Source: Catenulispora sp. MAP5-51 (GTDB taxonomy: Bacteria > Actinomycetota > Actinomycetes > Streptomycetales > Catenulisporaceae). From it: a stretch of DNA of 64,000 nucleotides. The notes below the pieces were generated by a model. It was given only the letters and a program-made list of their open reading frames with translations. It ran no database searches and was not told the origin of the DNA. A program made the position numbers and the translations under genes. Below, piece after piece: positions 7,915 to 15,114 of this stretch. Location of the stretch: positions 806,001-870,000 of the forward strand of contig NZ_JBGCCH010000001.1 in the NCBI RefSeq assembly GCF_041261205.1, given 5' to 3'. How positions within the stretch are numbered: the first letter of the stretch is position 1; every line of letters starts with the position of its first letter.

Positions 7915-8255
7915 GTACCGAGCCCGAGCAGCCCGAGCCCGACGAGGCCTTCGGAACTCTGCCCAAGCTGAAGCTCGCGGCGTTCCTGGCCGGCTGTGCC
8001 GAGGCGGAGTTCGGGACGGTCGCGGAAACCTGCGCGATCGCCGCGCCGACGCTGTCGAAGGCGGCCACCGCGCTGGAGGAGACGGGATACGTCCGCATCC
8101 GCAAGGGACATGTCGGCCGTCGGCCGCGCACCTGGCTGTCGTTGACGACCGAGGGACGCGCGGCCTTCGACCGGCATCTGGCGGCACTGGCCCGCCTCAC
8201 CGAAGCGGGGCGGGCACAGGCCTCACAGCTGGAGGAGGATCAGGCGGCGAAGTGA
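7911..8255 (+). CDS. Winged-helix (MarR-like) transcriptional regulator
   Basis: A 114-residue DNA-binding protein. LPKLKLAAFLAGCAEAEF followed by GTVAETCAIAAPTLSKAATAL and the wing region YVRIRKGHVGRRPRTWLSLT match the small winged-helix group (HTH_27, MarR-like) that typically partners a membrane protein. The start GTG at 7911 overlaps the upstream stop. The palindrome at 7424-7437 is its likely binding site by position. Confidence 0.82.
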   Translation: MSTEPEQPEPDEAFGTLPKLKLAAFLAGCAEAEFGTVAETCAIAAPTLSKAATALEETGYVRIRKGHVGRRPRTWLSLTTEGRAAFDRHLAALARLTEAGRAQASQLEEDQAAK

Positions 8256-8280
8256 TGCCACAGCGCCTGCATCCGGTCGC

Positions 8281-8832
8281 TCAGCTCAAGCCGAGCTTCG
8301 CCAGCGCCGTCGTCCAGTCGGTCGCGATCGCGTTCTGCGCGTCGCTCAGGCCGGCGCTCCCGTCGCACACGGCCTTCTTCAGCTTGTTCTCGACCTGGTC
8401 CTTCGTGTACGACGTGTTCCCCGAGCTGTCGCTGCTGTAGTGCGGCTCGGGCCACAGGTTCTGCGGGTCGCGCGGGGCGCCGCCGAGTTCCAGCGGTATG
8501 AAGTGGTCTTCCTCGTAGTCGCTCGTGCTGGTGTCGCTGTAGCCGTACTCGGCGATCTGCTTCACCTTCAGCGCGTTGGTGTACGACGTCGGCGGGCGCA
8601 CGGTCGCGGTCCAGCCGGACACGCATATCGTCGAGTCGATGGTGTCCTGCGTGACGTCCGGGTTCAGCGTGCCCGGGGTGCACACCGGGTCCGGCAGCGG
8701 CAGGTACGCGGTGGAGCAGGTGATGTCGGCGTGCGCGGCCGGCGCGCCGGGGCCGAAGAAGATCGCGGTTCCGGCGACGGCCGCGGAGGCGGCGGCGAGC
8801 ACGGCGAGGCGGCGCGATATCGCGTCGGGCAT
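8281..8832 (-). CDS. Secreted HNH-like protein
   Basis: A 183-residue exported protein: a Tat/Sec-like signal with Arg residues and a hydrophobic core ends in AHA at about residue 36. The mature part has cysteine pairs and the motif DHFIPLELGG followed by DPQNLWPEP, which resembles the beta-beta-alpha-metal centre of HNH nucleases (D/H-H, then N). KDQVENKLKKAVCDG completes the typical C-terminal helix. Similar secreted actinobacterial proteins are usually called hypothetical; nuclease activity is inferred. The ATG at 8832 has GGAAGG about 10 nt upstream. Confidence 0.65.
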   Translation of the reverse strand: MPDAISRRLAVLAAASAAVAGTAIFFGPGAPAAHADITCSTAYLPLPDPVCTPGTLNPDVTQDTIDSTICVSGWTATVRPPTSYTNALKVKQIAEYGYSDTSTSDYEEDHFIPLELGGAPRDPQNLWPEPHYSSDSSGNTSYTKDQVENKLKKAVCDGSAGLSDAQNAIATDWTTALAKLGLS

Positions 8833-8978
8833 GAGAGGGGAGCCTTCCGGTCGGTGGCGAAGGGGGGCTTCGCCGGGGAAGCTACCCACGAGTACCGAAG
8901 ACCGCAAGGCCCTGATATCAAGATTCAGTTATAGGCCCGGAGCGGGTAACCCGCCGTTTGCCTGCCGCGGTTCCGGCT

Positions 8979-10388
8979 TCAGAACAGCGCCTCCCCGGGC
9001 TCGTCCACCCGCTTGCCGACCTTCCCGCCGCCCACTTCGACGATGGACGCCGGGTAGTCGCGCTCCTTCAGAGCACTCTCGCCGAGGCGCCAGGGTTCGT
9101 GCACCTGCCCCGCATCGGCGACGTCCGCGAGTTCGGGCACGTACCGCCGCACATACTCCCCCGCCGGGTCGTACCGCGCCGCCTGCCGCAGCGGGTTCAG
9201 CACCCGGTTGGGCCGGGTGTCCATGCCGGTGCCGGCGACCCACTGCCAGTTCAGCACGTTGTTGGCCACGTCCGCGTCGAGCAGGTGGTGCGCGAAATGG
9301 GCTGCTCCCGCGCGCCAATCGATGCCCAGCGTCTTGGTCAGGAAGCTCGCGGTGATCAGGCGCGCCCGGTTGTGCATCCAGCCCTCGGCGGCGAGCTGGC
9401 GCATGCCGGCGTCGACGATCGGGATCCCGGTGCGGCCCTCGGACCACGCGGCCAGGGCGTCGGGGTCGTCGCGCCAGGATCCGCGCGGGCGCAGGTCGGT
9501 GTGCGGGGCGTCGGGACGGGCCGACAGGACCTGGTGGTGGAAATCGCGCCAGCACAACTGCCGCAGGAAGGCCTCCGCGCCGGACCCGGGATGATCGCGG
9601 CCGGCCCGCGCGGCGAGTTCGGTGGCTGACACGCAGCCGAAGTGCAGGTACGGCGACAGCTTCGAGGTGGCGTCGGCGGCGAGGTCGTCGTGGATGTCCT
9701 CGTATTCGTCCACGGTCTTGTCCAGCCACTGCTTGGCCCGCTTGCGGCCTTCGGTCTCGCCGCCGTGCAGCCCACCGTGCAGCCCGCCGGCCGACTCGCC
9801 GTCAGCGGGGACCGGCAGCTCCTGGCCGGCGATGTCGGGCACGCTCAGGTGCGGCGCCGTCGCCGGCGGCCGCAACGGAATCTCGGCCCAGCGCCGCCAG
9901 TACGGGGTGAAGACCGAGAAGTGGTCGCGGTCGTTGGGGCGCAGATCGCCGGGCGGCTGGATGGTGTGGACCTGGTCGTGCAGATGCAGCTCCGCACCCT
10001 GGGCCCGCAGCGCCGCGGCGAGTGCGTCCTGGCGTTCGTGCGCGTAGGCCGTGACATCGGCGGCCATGTGGACCTCGACGGCGTCCACCTCGTGCGCGAC
10101 CCGGCAGACCTCTGCGACGACGTCCCCGGAACGCAGCACGAGGCGCCCGCCGAGCCGGCGCAGCCCGGCGTCCAGATCGGCCAGGGACTCCTCCAGGAAC
10201 CTCCGCCGCGTCGGGCTGATCCGCGGCAGGATCCCGCCGTCGAGCACGAACAACGGCACCACCTCGCCGCCGGAGGACGCCGCCGCGGCGGCCAGGACGG
10301 GGTTGTCGTGGACGCGCAGATCGCGGGTGAACACCGCGACAGCGGCCCGGGACTGTGACGACGAAGGTGACGAAGGTGACGAAGGCAT
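8979..10388 (-). CDS. phr: Deoxyribodipyrimidine photolyase (class I CPD)
   Basis: A 469-residue light-dependent DNA repair enzyme that splits cyclobutane pyrimidine dimers using FADH-. The N-terminal antenna-binding alpha/beta domain begins VAVFTRDLRVHDNPVL. The FAD-binding helical domain carries the signatures GRTGIPIVDAGMRQL, GWMHNRARLITASFL and NNVLNWQWVAGTG. An inserted Ser/Pro repeat sits at the N-terminus. The start ATG 10388 has GGTGAG 7 nt upstream; GTG 10400 is an alternative. The upstream SigK-like promoter (10466-10492, minus) puts this gene in the same regulon as the divergent oxidoreductase operon. Confidence 0.93.
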   Translation of the reverse strand: MPSSPSSPSSSQSRAAVAVFTRDLRVHDNPVLAAAAASSGGEVVPLFVLDGGILPRISPTRRRFLEESLADLDAGLRRLGGRLVLRSGDVVAEVCRVAHEVDAVEVHMAADVTAYAHERQDALAAALRAQGAELHLHDQVHTIQPPGDLRPNDRDHFSVFTPYWRRWAEIPLRPPATAPHLSVPDIAGQELPVPADGESAGGLHGGLHGGETEGRKRAKQWLDKTVDEYEDIHDDLAADATSKLSPYLHFGCVSATELAARAGRDHPGSGAEAFLRQLCWRDFHHQVLSARPDAPHTDLRPRGSWRDDPDALAAWSEGRTGIPIVDAGMRQLAAEGWMHNRARLITASFLTKTLGIDWRAGAAHFAHHLLDADVANNVLNWQWVAGTGMDTRPNRVLNPLRQAARYDPAGEYVRRYVPELADVADAGQVHEPWRLGESALKERDYPASIVEVGGGKVGKRVDEPGEALF

Positions 10389-10465
10389 TGACTTACTCAC
10401 CGCTCCATTCCAACAGCTCGCGACACCAAGATCCGGCAGACACCCGGCCGAATGCTTCCCCATCG

Positions 10466-10492
10466 ATTCGGAGCCGTGCGCTGTCCGGATTG
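10466..10492 (-). promoter_or_regulatory. SigK-type promoter for the photolyase gene
   Basis: On the minus strand the -35 CAATCC (10492-10487) is separated by exactly 15 bp from the -10 CCGAAT (10471-10466). It shares hexamers and spacing with four other promoters in the window. Confidence 0.75.
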
Positions 10493-10524
10493 CCCGTAGT
10501 TCGGAAATACTCTCCACACCGCGC

Positions 10525-10551
10525 CAATCCGTTTCCCCTCCGGCACCGAAT
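10525..10551 (+). promoter_or_regulatory. SigK-type promoter for the FAD oxidoreductase operon
   Basis: CAATCC (10525-10530), 15 bp, then CCGAAT (10546-10551). The predicted transcription start at about 10558 gives a 28-nt leader to GTG 10586, which has GAGGGAGG as its ribosome binding site. Confidence 0.8.
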
Positions 10552-10585
10552 ACCTCCTGTCGAGACATCGTCGAGGGAGGTATCG

Positions 10586-11905
10586 GTGACCGGTTCGGCA
10601 CCAGGACGGGACGCCCGCCGCGAGCCCCGCGAGCAGGTCGCGGTGATCGGATCCGGCGTCGCCGGGCTGACGGCGTCCTACCTGCTCCAGCGCCGCTACG
10701 ACGTGCTGCTGTTCGAAGCCGACGGCCGCCTCGGCGGCCACGCGCACACCCACGAGGTGGCCGAAGCCGGCCGGATACTCTCGGTCGACAGCGGCTTCAT
10801 CGTCCACAACCGCCGCACCTATCCGCACCTGATCCGGCTGTTCGACGAACTCGGTGTGGCCACCCAGCCGACCGAGATGTCGATGAGCGTGCGCTGCGAG
10901 GGCTGCGGCCTGGAGTACGCCGGGGCCAAGGGCCCGCGCGGCCTGCTGGCCACCCCGAACCGGGCGCTGCGGCCGGGGTTCGTGCGGATGCTGCTGGAGG
11001 TTCGCAGGTTCCACCGCGAGGCGCGACGGTTGCTGGCGGACACGCCGCGGCCGGCGGCATCGGGCACCACGCTACGGGAGTTCCTGTCCGAGGGCGGCTA
11101 CTCGCGCTTCTTCGCCGACCACTTCATCCTGCCGCTGGTCTCGGCGGTGTGGTCCTCCGGCCGCGAGACCGCCGAACGCTATCCGGCCGCCTACCTCTTC
11201 CAGTTCCTCAACCACCACGGGATGCTGGCCGTCACCGGTTCGCCCAGCTGGCGGACCGTCACCGGCGGGTCGAAAACATATGTGGACCAGGCAGTGAAGA
11301 ACCTGCACGCGGTCCACCTGAGCACCCCGGTGCGGTCGCTGAGCCGCACCGGGGACGGCGTGCGGATCCACGACGACGCCGACGAGGTGCACACGGTCGC
11401 CAAGGTCGTCGTCGCGACCCACTCCGACCAGGCGTTGCGGCTGCTCGCCGATCCGAGCCCGGCCGAGCGGGCGGTGCTCGGGGCGATCCCGTACTCGGTC
11501 AACGAGACGGTGCTGCACACCGACGCCTCGATGCTGCCCTCCACGCGCGCGGCCTACAGCTCGTGGAACTACCTGCTGCCGTCGTGCTCGCGAGGCGGCA
11601 CATCGGGAGCGCCGGACCGGGCAGTGGTCACCTATGCGATGAACCATCTGCACCACCTCGACGCGCCGGTCGAGTACCTGGTCACGATGAACGCCGCCGA
11701 CCGGATCGACCCGGCTGCGGTGATCGACCGCATGCGCTATGAGCACCCGATCTACACACCGGAGTCGGTCGCGGCGCAAGCGCGGCTGGCCGAGCTGACC
11801 ACCGCGCGCACCGCATACGCCGGCGCCTACCACGGCTGGGGCTTCCATGAGGACGGCTGCGCCTCCGGGGTGGCGGCCGCCGAGGCTTTCGGGGTGACGT
11901 GGTGA
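10586..11905 (+). CDS. NAD(P)/FAD-dependent oxidoreductase (amine-oxidase-like), Rv0449c-type
   Basis: A 439-residue flavoprotein. Near the N-terminus it has a dinucleotide-binding motif, VAVIGSGVAGLTASYLL, followed by the glutamate-ended strand LLFEADGRLGGHAHT. The C-terminal AYHGWGFHEDGCASGV is the conserved FAD-contact region of this family. The family is distantly related to phytoene desaturases and amine oxidases; its substrate is unknown. Gene order with DUF1365 and DUF1295 matches the mycobacterial Rv0449c-Rv0446c block, which is SigK-controlled. The start GTG 10586 has GAGGGAGG 5 nt upstream. It overlaps the next gene by 4 bp and heads a three-gene operon, perhaps modifying membrane lipids (inference). 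Confidence 0.88.
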   Translation: MTGSAPGRDARREPREQVAVIGSGVAGLTASYLLQRRYDVLLFEADGRLGGHAHTHEVAEAGRILSVDSGFIVHNRRTYPHLIRLFDELGVATQPTEMSMSVRCEGCGLEYAGAKGPRGLLATPNRALRPGFVRMLLEVRRFHREARRLLADTPRPAASGTTLREFLSEGGYSRFFADHFILPLVSAVWSSGRETAERYPAAYLFQFLNHHGMLAVTGSPSWRTVTGGSKTYVDQAVKNLHAVHLSTPVRSLSRTGDGVRIHDDADEVHTVAKVVVATHSDQALRLLADPSPAERAVLGAIPYSVNETVLHTDASMLPSTRAAYSSWNYLLPSCSRGGTSGAPDRAVVTYAMNHLHHLDAPVEYLVTMNAADRIDPAAVIDRMRYEHPIYTPESVAAQARLAELTTARTAYAGAYHGWGFHEDGCASGVAAAEAFGVTW

Positions 11906-12636
11906 GCTCGGCCGGGCTGTACGAGTGCCGTATCCGCCATGTGCGGCACGGCGCCGTGGCCAACGACTTCACGTACTCCTCCTACCTGTGGCTGGTCGAT
12001 CTCGACGACCTGCCGCACCTGCCCGGCCCGCTGCGTCCGCTGGCCGGCTTCGTCCCCGCCGACCACTTCACGGGGCACGACCTGAGCATCCGCGCGGGCC
12101 TGGAGGACTTCCTCGCCGATCGCGGCGTGTTCCTGGACGGCGGCAGGGTCCTGATGCTCACGGCCGCGCGGGTGTTCGGGTACGTGTTCAACCCGCTGAC
12201 CGTCTACTGGTGCCGGGACGCCGAGGAGCAGTTGGTGTGCGTCGTCGCGGAGGTGCACAACACCTACGGTGGACGCCACGCCTATCTGCTGTTCCCCGAT
12301 GAGACGGGCCGCGCGAACGTCGCGAAGGACTTCTACGTCTCGCCGTTCCTGCCGATCGACGGCGGCGTCTACCGGATGCGCCTGCCCGAGCCCGGCGAGC
12401 ACCTGAACCTGGCGATCCGTCTGGAGTTGCGCGACGCGCCGCCTTTCGTGGCCGGCGTCCACGGCGAGCGCCGGGCCGCGACCGGACGCGAACTGCTGCG
12501 GCTGGCCGCCCGGCACCCGCTGGCGCCGCTGGCGGTGGCCGCGCGCATCCGGCGGCAGGGCATCGCGTTGTTCCTGCGCGGGCTGCCGGTGGTGCCCAGG
12601 CCCCGAACGCGAACCGAAGGATCTGGAGGACGTTGA
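11902..12636 (+). CDS. DUF1365 domain protein
   Basis: A 244-residue protein of the DUF1365 family (YECRIRHVRHGAVANDFTY at the N-terminus, GYVFNPLTVYWC and FYVSPFLP in the middle). The family has no proven reaction, but its genes consistently accompany the Rv0449c-type oxidoreductase and cyclopropane-fatty-acid-synthase-like methyltransferases, which suggests lipid modification. Start GTG 11902 overlaps the preceding stop (GTGA); GTG 11899 is also possible. It is second in the SigK-type operon. Confidence 0.88.
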   Translation: MSSAGLYECRIRHVRHGAVANDFTYSSYLWLVDLDDLPHLPGPLRPLAGFVPADHFTGHDLSIRAGLEDFLADRGVFLDGGRVLMLTAARVFGYVFNPLTVYWCRDAEEQLVCVVAEVHNTYGGRHAYLLFPDETGRANVAKDFYVSPFLPIDGGVYRMRLPEPGEHLNLAIRLELRDAPPFVAGVHGERRAATGRELLRLAARHPLAPLAVAARIRRQGIALFLRGLPVVPRPRTRTEGSGGR

Positions 12637-12638
12637 GG

Positions 12639-13454
12639 ATGCAGATGCGGGCCGAATCCGTGGGGGCCTTCGCCGCCGTCTCGGCGATCGACGTGGCGGT
12701 GCTGCTGGTCGCGTTCAGCGGTGTGTTCGTCGTCGGCATGGCCAGAGGACGCCACCGCTACGTCGACGCCGCATGGGGATCGGCTTTCGCGCTGGTCGCC
12801 GTCGTGACGGCGGCGCTGACCACCGACCACGGCGACGGCTGGCGCCGCTGGCTGCTGGTGGTCTGCACGGTCGGGTGGGGGCTGCGGCTCTCGGTGCACA
12901 TCGCGCGGCGCGGACTCGGCGCCCCTGAGGACCCGCGCTACGCCGCGATGCTGGCCAAGGCCGGCGGCAACCCGGCGTGGACCGCGTTCACCCGGGTCTA
13001 CGTGCTGCAGGCGGTCCTGGTCTGGTTCATCTCGCTGCCGGTACAGGTCGGCCTGGTGGCGACCGGCGCATCGGCCGCGGGCACGGCGGCGGCCGTGATC
13101 GGGGTGGCGCTGTGGCTGCTCGGCCTCGGTTTCGAGGCGACCGGCGACTGGCAGCTGGCCCGCTTCAAAGCCGACCCGGCGAACCGGGGCCGCCTCATGA
13201 CCGAGGGCCTGTGGCGCTACACCCGGCACCCGAACTACTTCGGCGACGCCTGCGTATGGTGGGGCCTGTTCCTCATCGGTGTGGGCGCCTGGCCCACGCT
13301 GCTGACGATCCTGTCGCCGGTGCTCATGACGTGGCTGCTGACCTCCGGCAGCGGCAAGCCTTTGGTGGAGGCGCACCTGAAGAAGACGCGTCCCGGGTAC
13401 GCCGAGTACGCGGCGCGGACCAGCGGCTTCATTCCCAGGCCGCCGAAGACGTAG
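12639..13454 (+). CDS. DUF1295 integral membrane protein (steroid-reductase-like)
   Basis: A 271-residue polytopic membrane protein with about six to seven helices. The conserved C-terminal GLWRYTRHPNYFGDACVWWG matches DUF1295 and the isoprenylcysteine-methyltransferase/steroid 5-alpha-reductase-like superfamily. Mycobacteria have the equivalent (Rv0446c) directly upstream of sigK. Start ATG 12639 lies 2 bp after the DUF1365 stop, with GGAGG 9 nt upstream. The cyclopropane-synthase-like gene (Rv0447c, ufaA1 type) usually found between these two families is absent here. Confidence 0.87.
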   Translation: MQMRAESVGAFAAVSAIDVAVLLVAFSGVFVVGMARGRHRYVDAAWGSAFALVAVVTAALTTDHGDGWRRWLLVVCTVGWGLRLSVHIARRGLGAPEDPRYAAMLAKAGGNPAWTAFTRVYVLQAVLVWFISLPVQVGLVATGASAAGTAAAVIGVALWLLGLGFEATGDWQLARFKADPANRGRLMTEGLWRYTRHPNYFGDACVWWGLFLIGVGAWPTLLTILSPVLMTWLLTSGSGKPLVEAHLKKTRPGYAEYAARTSGFIPRPPKT

Positions 13455-13501
13455 GACGGGGAGGTACGTTCGTGCCCTGACTATTCACGAGGGGGCGGCG
13501 G

Positions 13502-13924
13502 ATGAGCGGCGAACAGTCGGAGCCGACGACCGAACAGACGAACACCGAAGAGACTATGAAGCAGGTCTTCGATGCGATAACGACCACGCAGGAACCGGAG
13601 AATCTGAACACTCTCGTCGAAGCGATGGGCAAGCTCTTCGAAGAGGTGAAGCAGCGCGCGGACGAGGACGTCGCCGCCGCCCGCGCAGCACAGCAGCACG
13701 CCGAGATCGAACAGGGCCGCGCCGAGGAACGCGCCGTCGCAGCCCTCCAGGCCAAGGAGGACGAGACCCGCCGCCACGCCGAGGAACTCCGCCGCCTGGA
13801 GAAGGCCTACGACGACCGGGCCGAGGCCCTCACCGCCGCGTCAGCCGCTCACCAAGCCCGCGCCGAGCGCGCCGAAGCCGAGGCCGACCGGCTGCGCGGA
13901 GAGCTGGCGGCAATCAGCTCATGA
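13502..13924 (+). CDS. Coiled-coil protein of unknown function
   Basis: A 140-residue, highly charged protein. Residues from about 45 to the end are Ala/Glu/Arg-rich with heptad-like spacing (EEVKQRADEDVAAARAAQQH, EAEADRLRGELAAI), predicting one long coiled coil. The first 40 residues are Thr/Glu-rich and disordered-looking. No family was recognised. GAGGGGGCGG lies directly before the ATG. Its last 6 bp overlap the convergent gene ending at 13919. It sits between the two SigK-type blocks without a SigK-like promoter of its own. Confidence 0.65.
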   Translation: MSGEQSEPTTEQTNTEETMKQVFDAITTTQEPENLNTLVEAMGKLFEEVKQRADEDVAAARAAQQHAEIEQGRAEERAVAALQAKEDETRRHAEELRRLEKAYDDRAEALTAASAAHQARAERAEAEADRLRGELAAISS

Positions 13925-15043
13925 CCGGGTTCCCGGCCATGAGCGGACCCGGTCCACGACGCCGGCGACTCCCGGGGGAAGGGCTCCCTGGTCGTCGAGA
14001 ACGGTGATGGACCACAAGGATTTCCGGCGCATCGCCACGTGCAGCATGCCGGTCCGGCGCGGCAGGTTCAGGTCCTCGCGGAAGTCGCCATAGTAGTGAC
14101 CGACGTCTTTCATGTTGTAGTGGCCGTATCTGGTGCAGACACCCCTGCAGTCGCAGTCCGGCACGAAGTCCAGCGACCCGCCCTCCGTGCCCTGGATCGT
14201 GATCTTCCTGGCGCCCATCGTGTGCCGGAACCAGGCCTCGCCCTGTCCGTTCTTCACGCGGCCCATCGGCGGCAGCTCGTAGGGCTGGATCACCCGTACG
14301 CACCAGGGCGCGTTCCCTTTGACGCGCACATGGGTGACCTCAGAGCTCACCATCTCCCTGCGGGCAGACCCGCGGCGGACAGTGCTCCAACCGCGTTCCC
14401 TCAGTACACGGTCGGTGCGCACGATCTGCATGGCCTCCACCTCCTGATGGGGCTCGCCGAGCGAGGCGACCTCGAGCAGCACCGGCTTGCCGGATGCGGG
14501 CCGGTCCAGCAGGAACTCGGCGTCGCCGTCGCCCTCCCAGCGGAACCGGTCCCCGGTGTGGACGTCGGTCGCGGCGTTGACGAAGCCCGAGAGCTCGTCG
14601 GCGGTCAGCAGCGGCTGCGGGACCGGCCGGTGTTCCAGCATCGCGGTGAGGCGGATCAGGGCTTTGCGTCCGGCGCCGATGGCCGCGTAGATCTCCTTGT
14701 CGCGGGTCGGCCCGGTCTGCGCGATCCAGCTCGACGCCCGCGCCACGGCGTCCACCGCCGCGTAGTGCTCGGCCCGCATGGCCGAGGTGACGCCGTCCGC
14801 CTCGGGCGCGAACGACACGTCGTCCAGCTGGCGCCGGTATTCGGCCAGGGCGATGGTCGCCTCGTCGCGGATCGGCACGAGCTCGAATCCCACGTCGGCC
14901 GTCGTCGCCTTCACCAGCCGGGCTTCGAGGGTGGCGACCTTCTCCGTCAAAGCGGTGACGGTCGCCGTGAGTTCGCTCAGCCGGGCCTCGTACGATTCCA
15001 GCTGCTCGACGAGCGTGTCGACCGCCGTACCGAGTTTCGACAT
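13919..15043 (-). CDS. Hypothetical protein with N-terminal coiled coil
   Basis: A 374-residue protein that I cannot place in a family. Residues 1-45 form a leucine-heptad coiled coil (VEQLESYEARLSELTATVTA). The middle is helical. The C-terminal half is beta-rich, with a cysteine cluster (PDCDCRGVCTRYGHY) that could bind metal, and several basic segments. There is no signal peptide or membrane helix. ATG 15043 is the first good start, with a weak GGGGG ribosome binding site. It lies 71 bp downstream of the DUF6461 protein gene on the same strand and may be co-transcribed with it. Confidence 0.6.
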   Translation of the reverse strand: MSKLGTAVDTLVEQLESYEARLSELTATVTALTEKVATLEARLVKATTADVGFELVPIRDEATIALAEYRRQLDDVSFAPEADGVTSAMRAEHYAAVDAVARASSWIAQTGPTRDKEIYAAIGAGRKALIRLTAMLEHRPVPQPLLTADELSGFVNAATDVHTGDRFRWEGDGDAEFLLDRPASGKPVLLEVASLGEPHQEVEAMQIVRTDRVLRERGWSTVRRGSARREMVSSEVTHVRVKGNAPWCVRVIQPYELPPMGRVKNGQGEAWFRHTMGARKITIQGTEGGSLDFVPDCDCRGVCTRYGHYNMKDVGHYYGDFREDLNLPRRTGMLHVAMRRKSLWSITVLDDQGALPPGVAGVVDRVRSWPGTRS

Positions 15044-15114
15044 GCCTGACGCCCCCGTGAACTGATCGCCGGTGTTCCCTGGACAGCTTGCCCATGGTCG
15101 AGGGCCCGGGTCCA

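Noticed and set aside
10550-10583. Inverted repeat ATACCTCC/GGAGGTAT that could mask the oxidoreductase ribosome binding site
   Set aside because: The left arm overlaps the SigK -10 and lies upstream of the predicted transcription start at about 10558, so it would not be in the mRNA. A DNA operator role remains possible.
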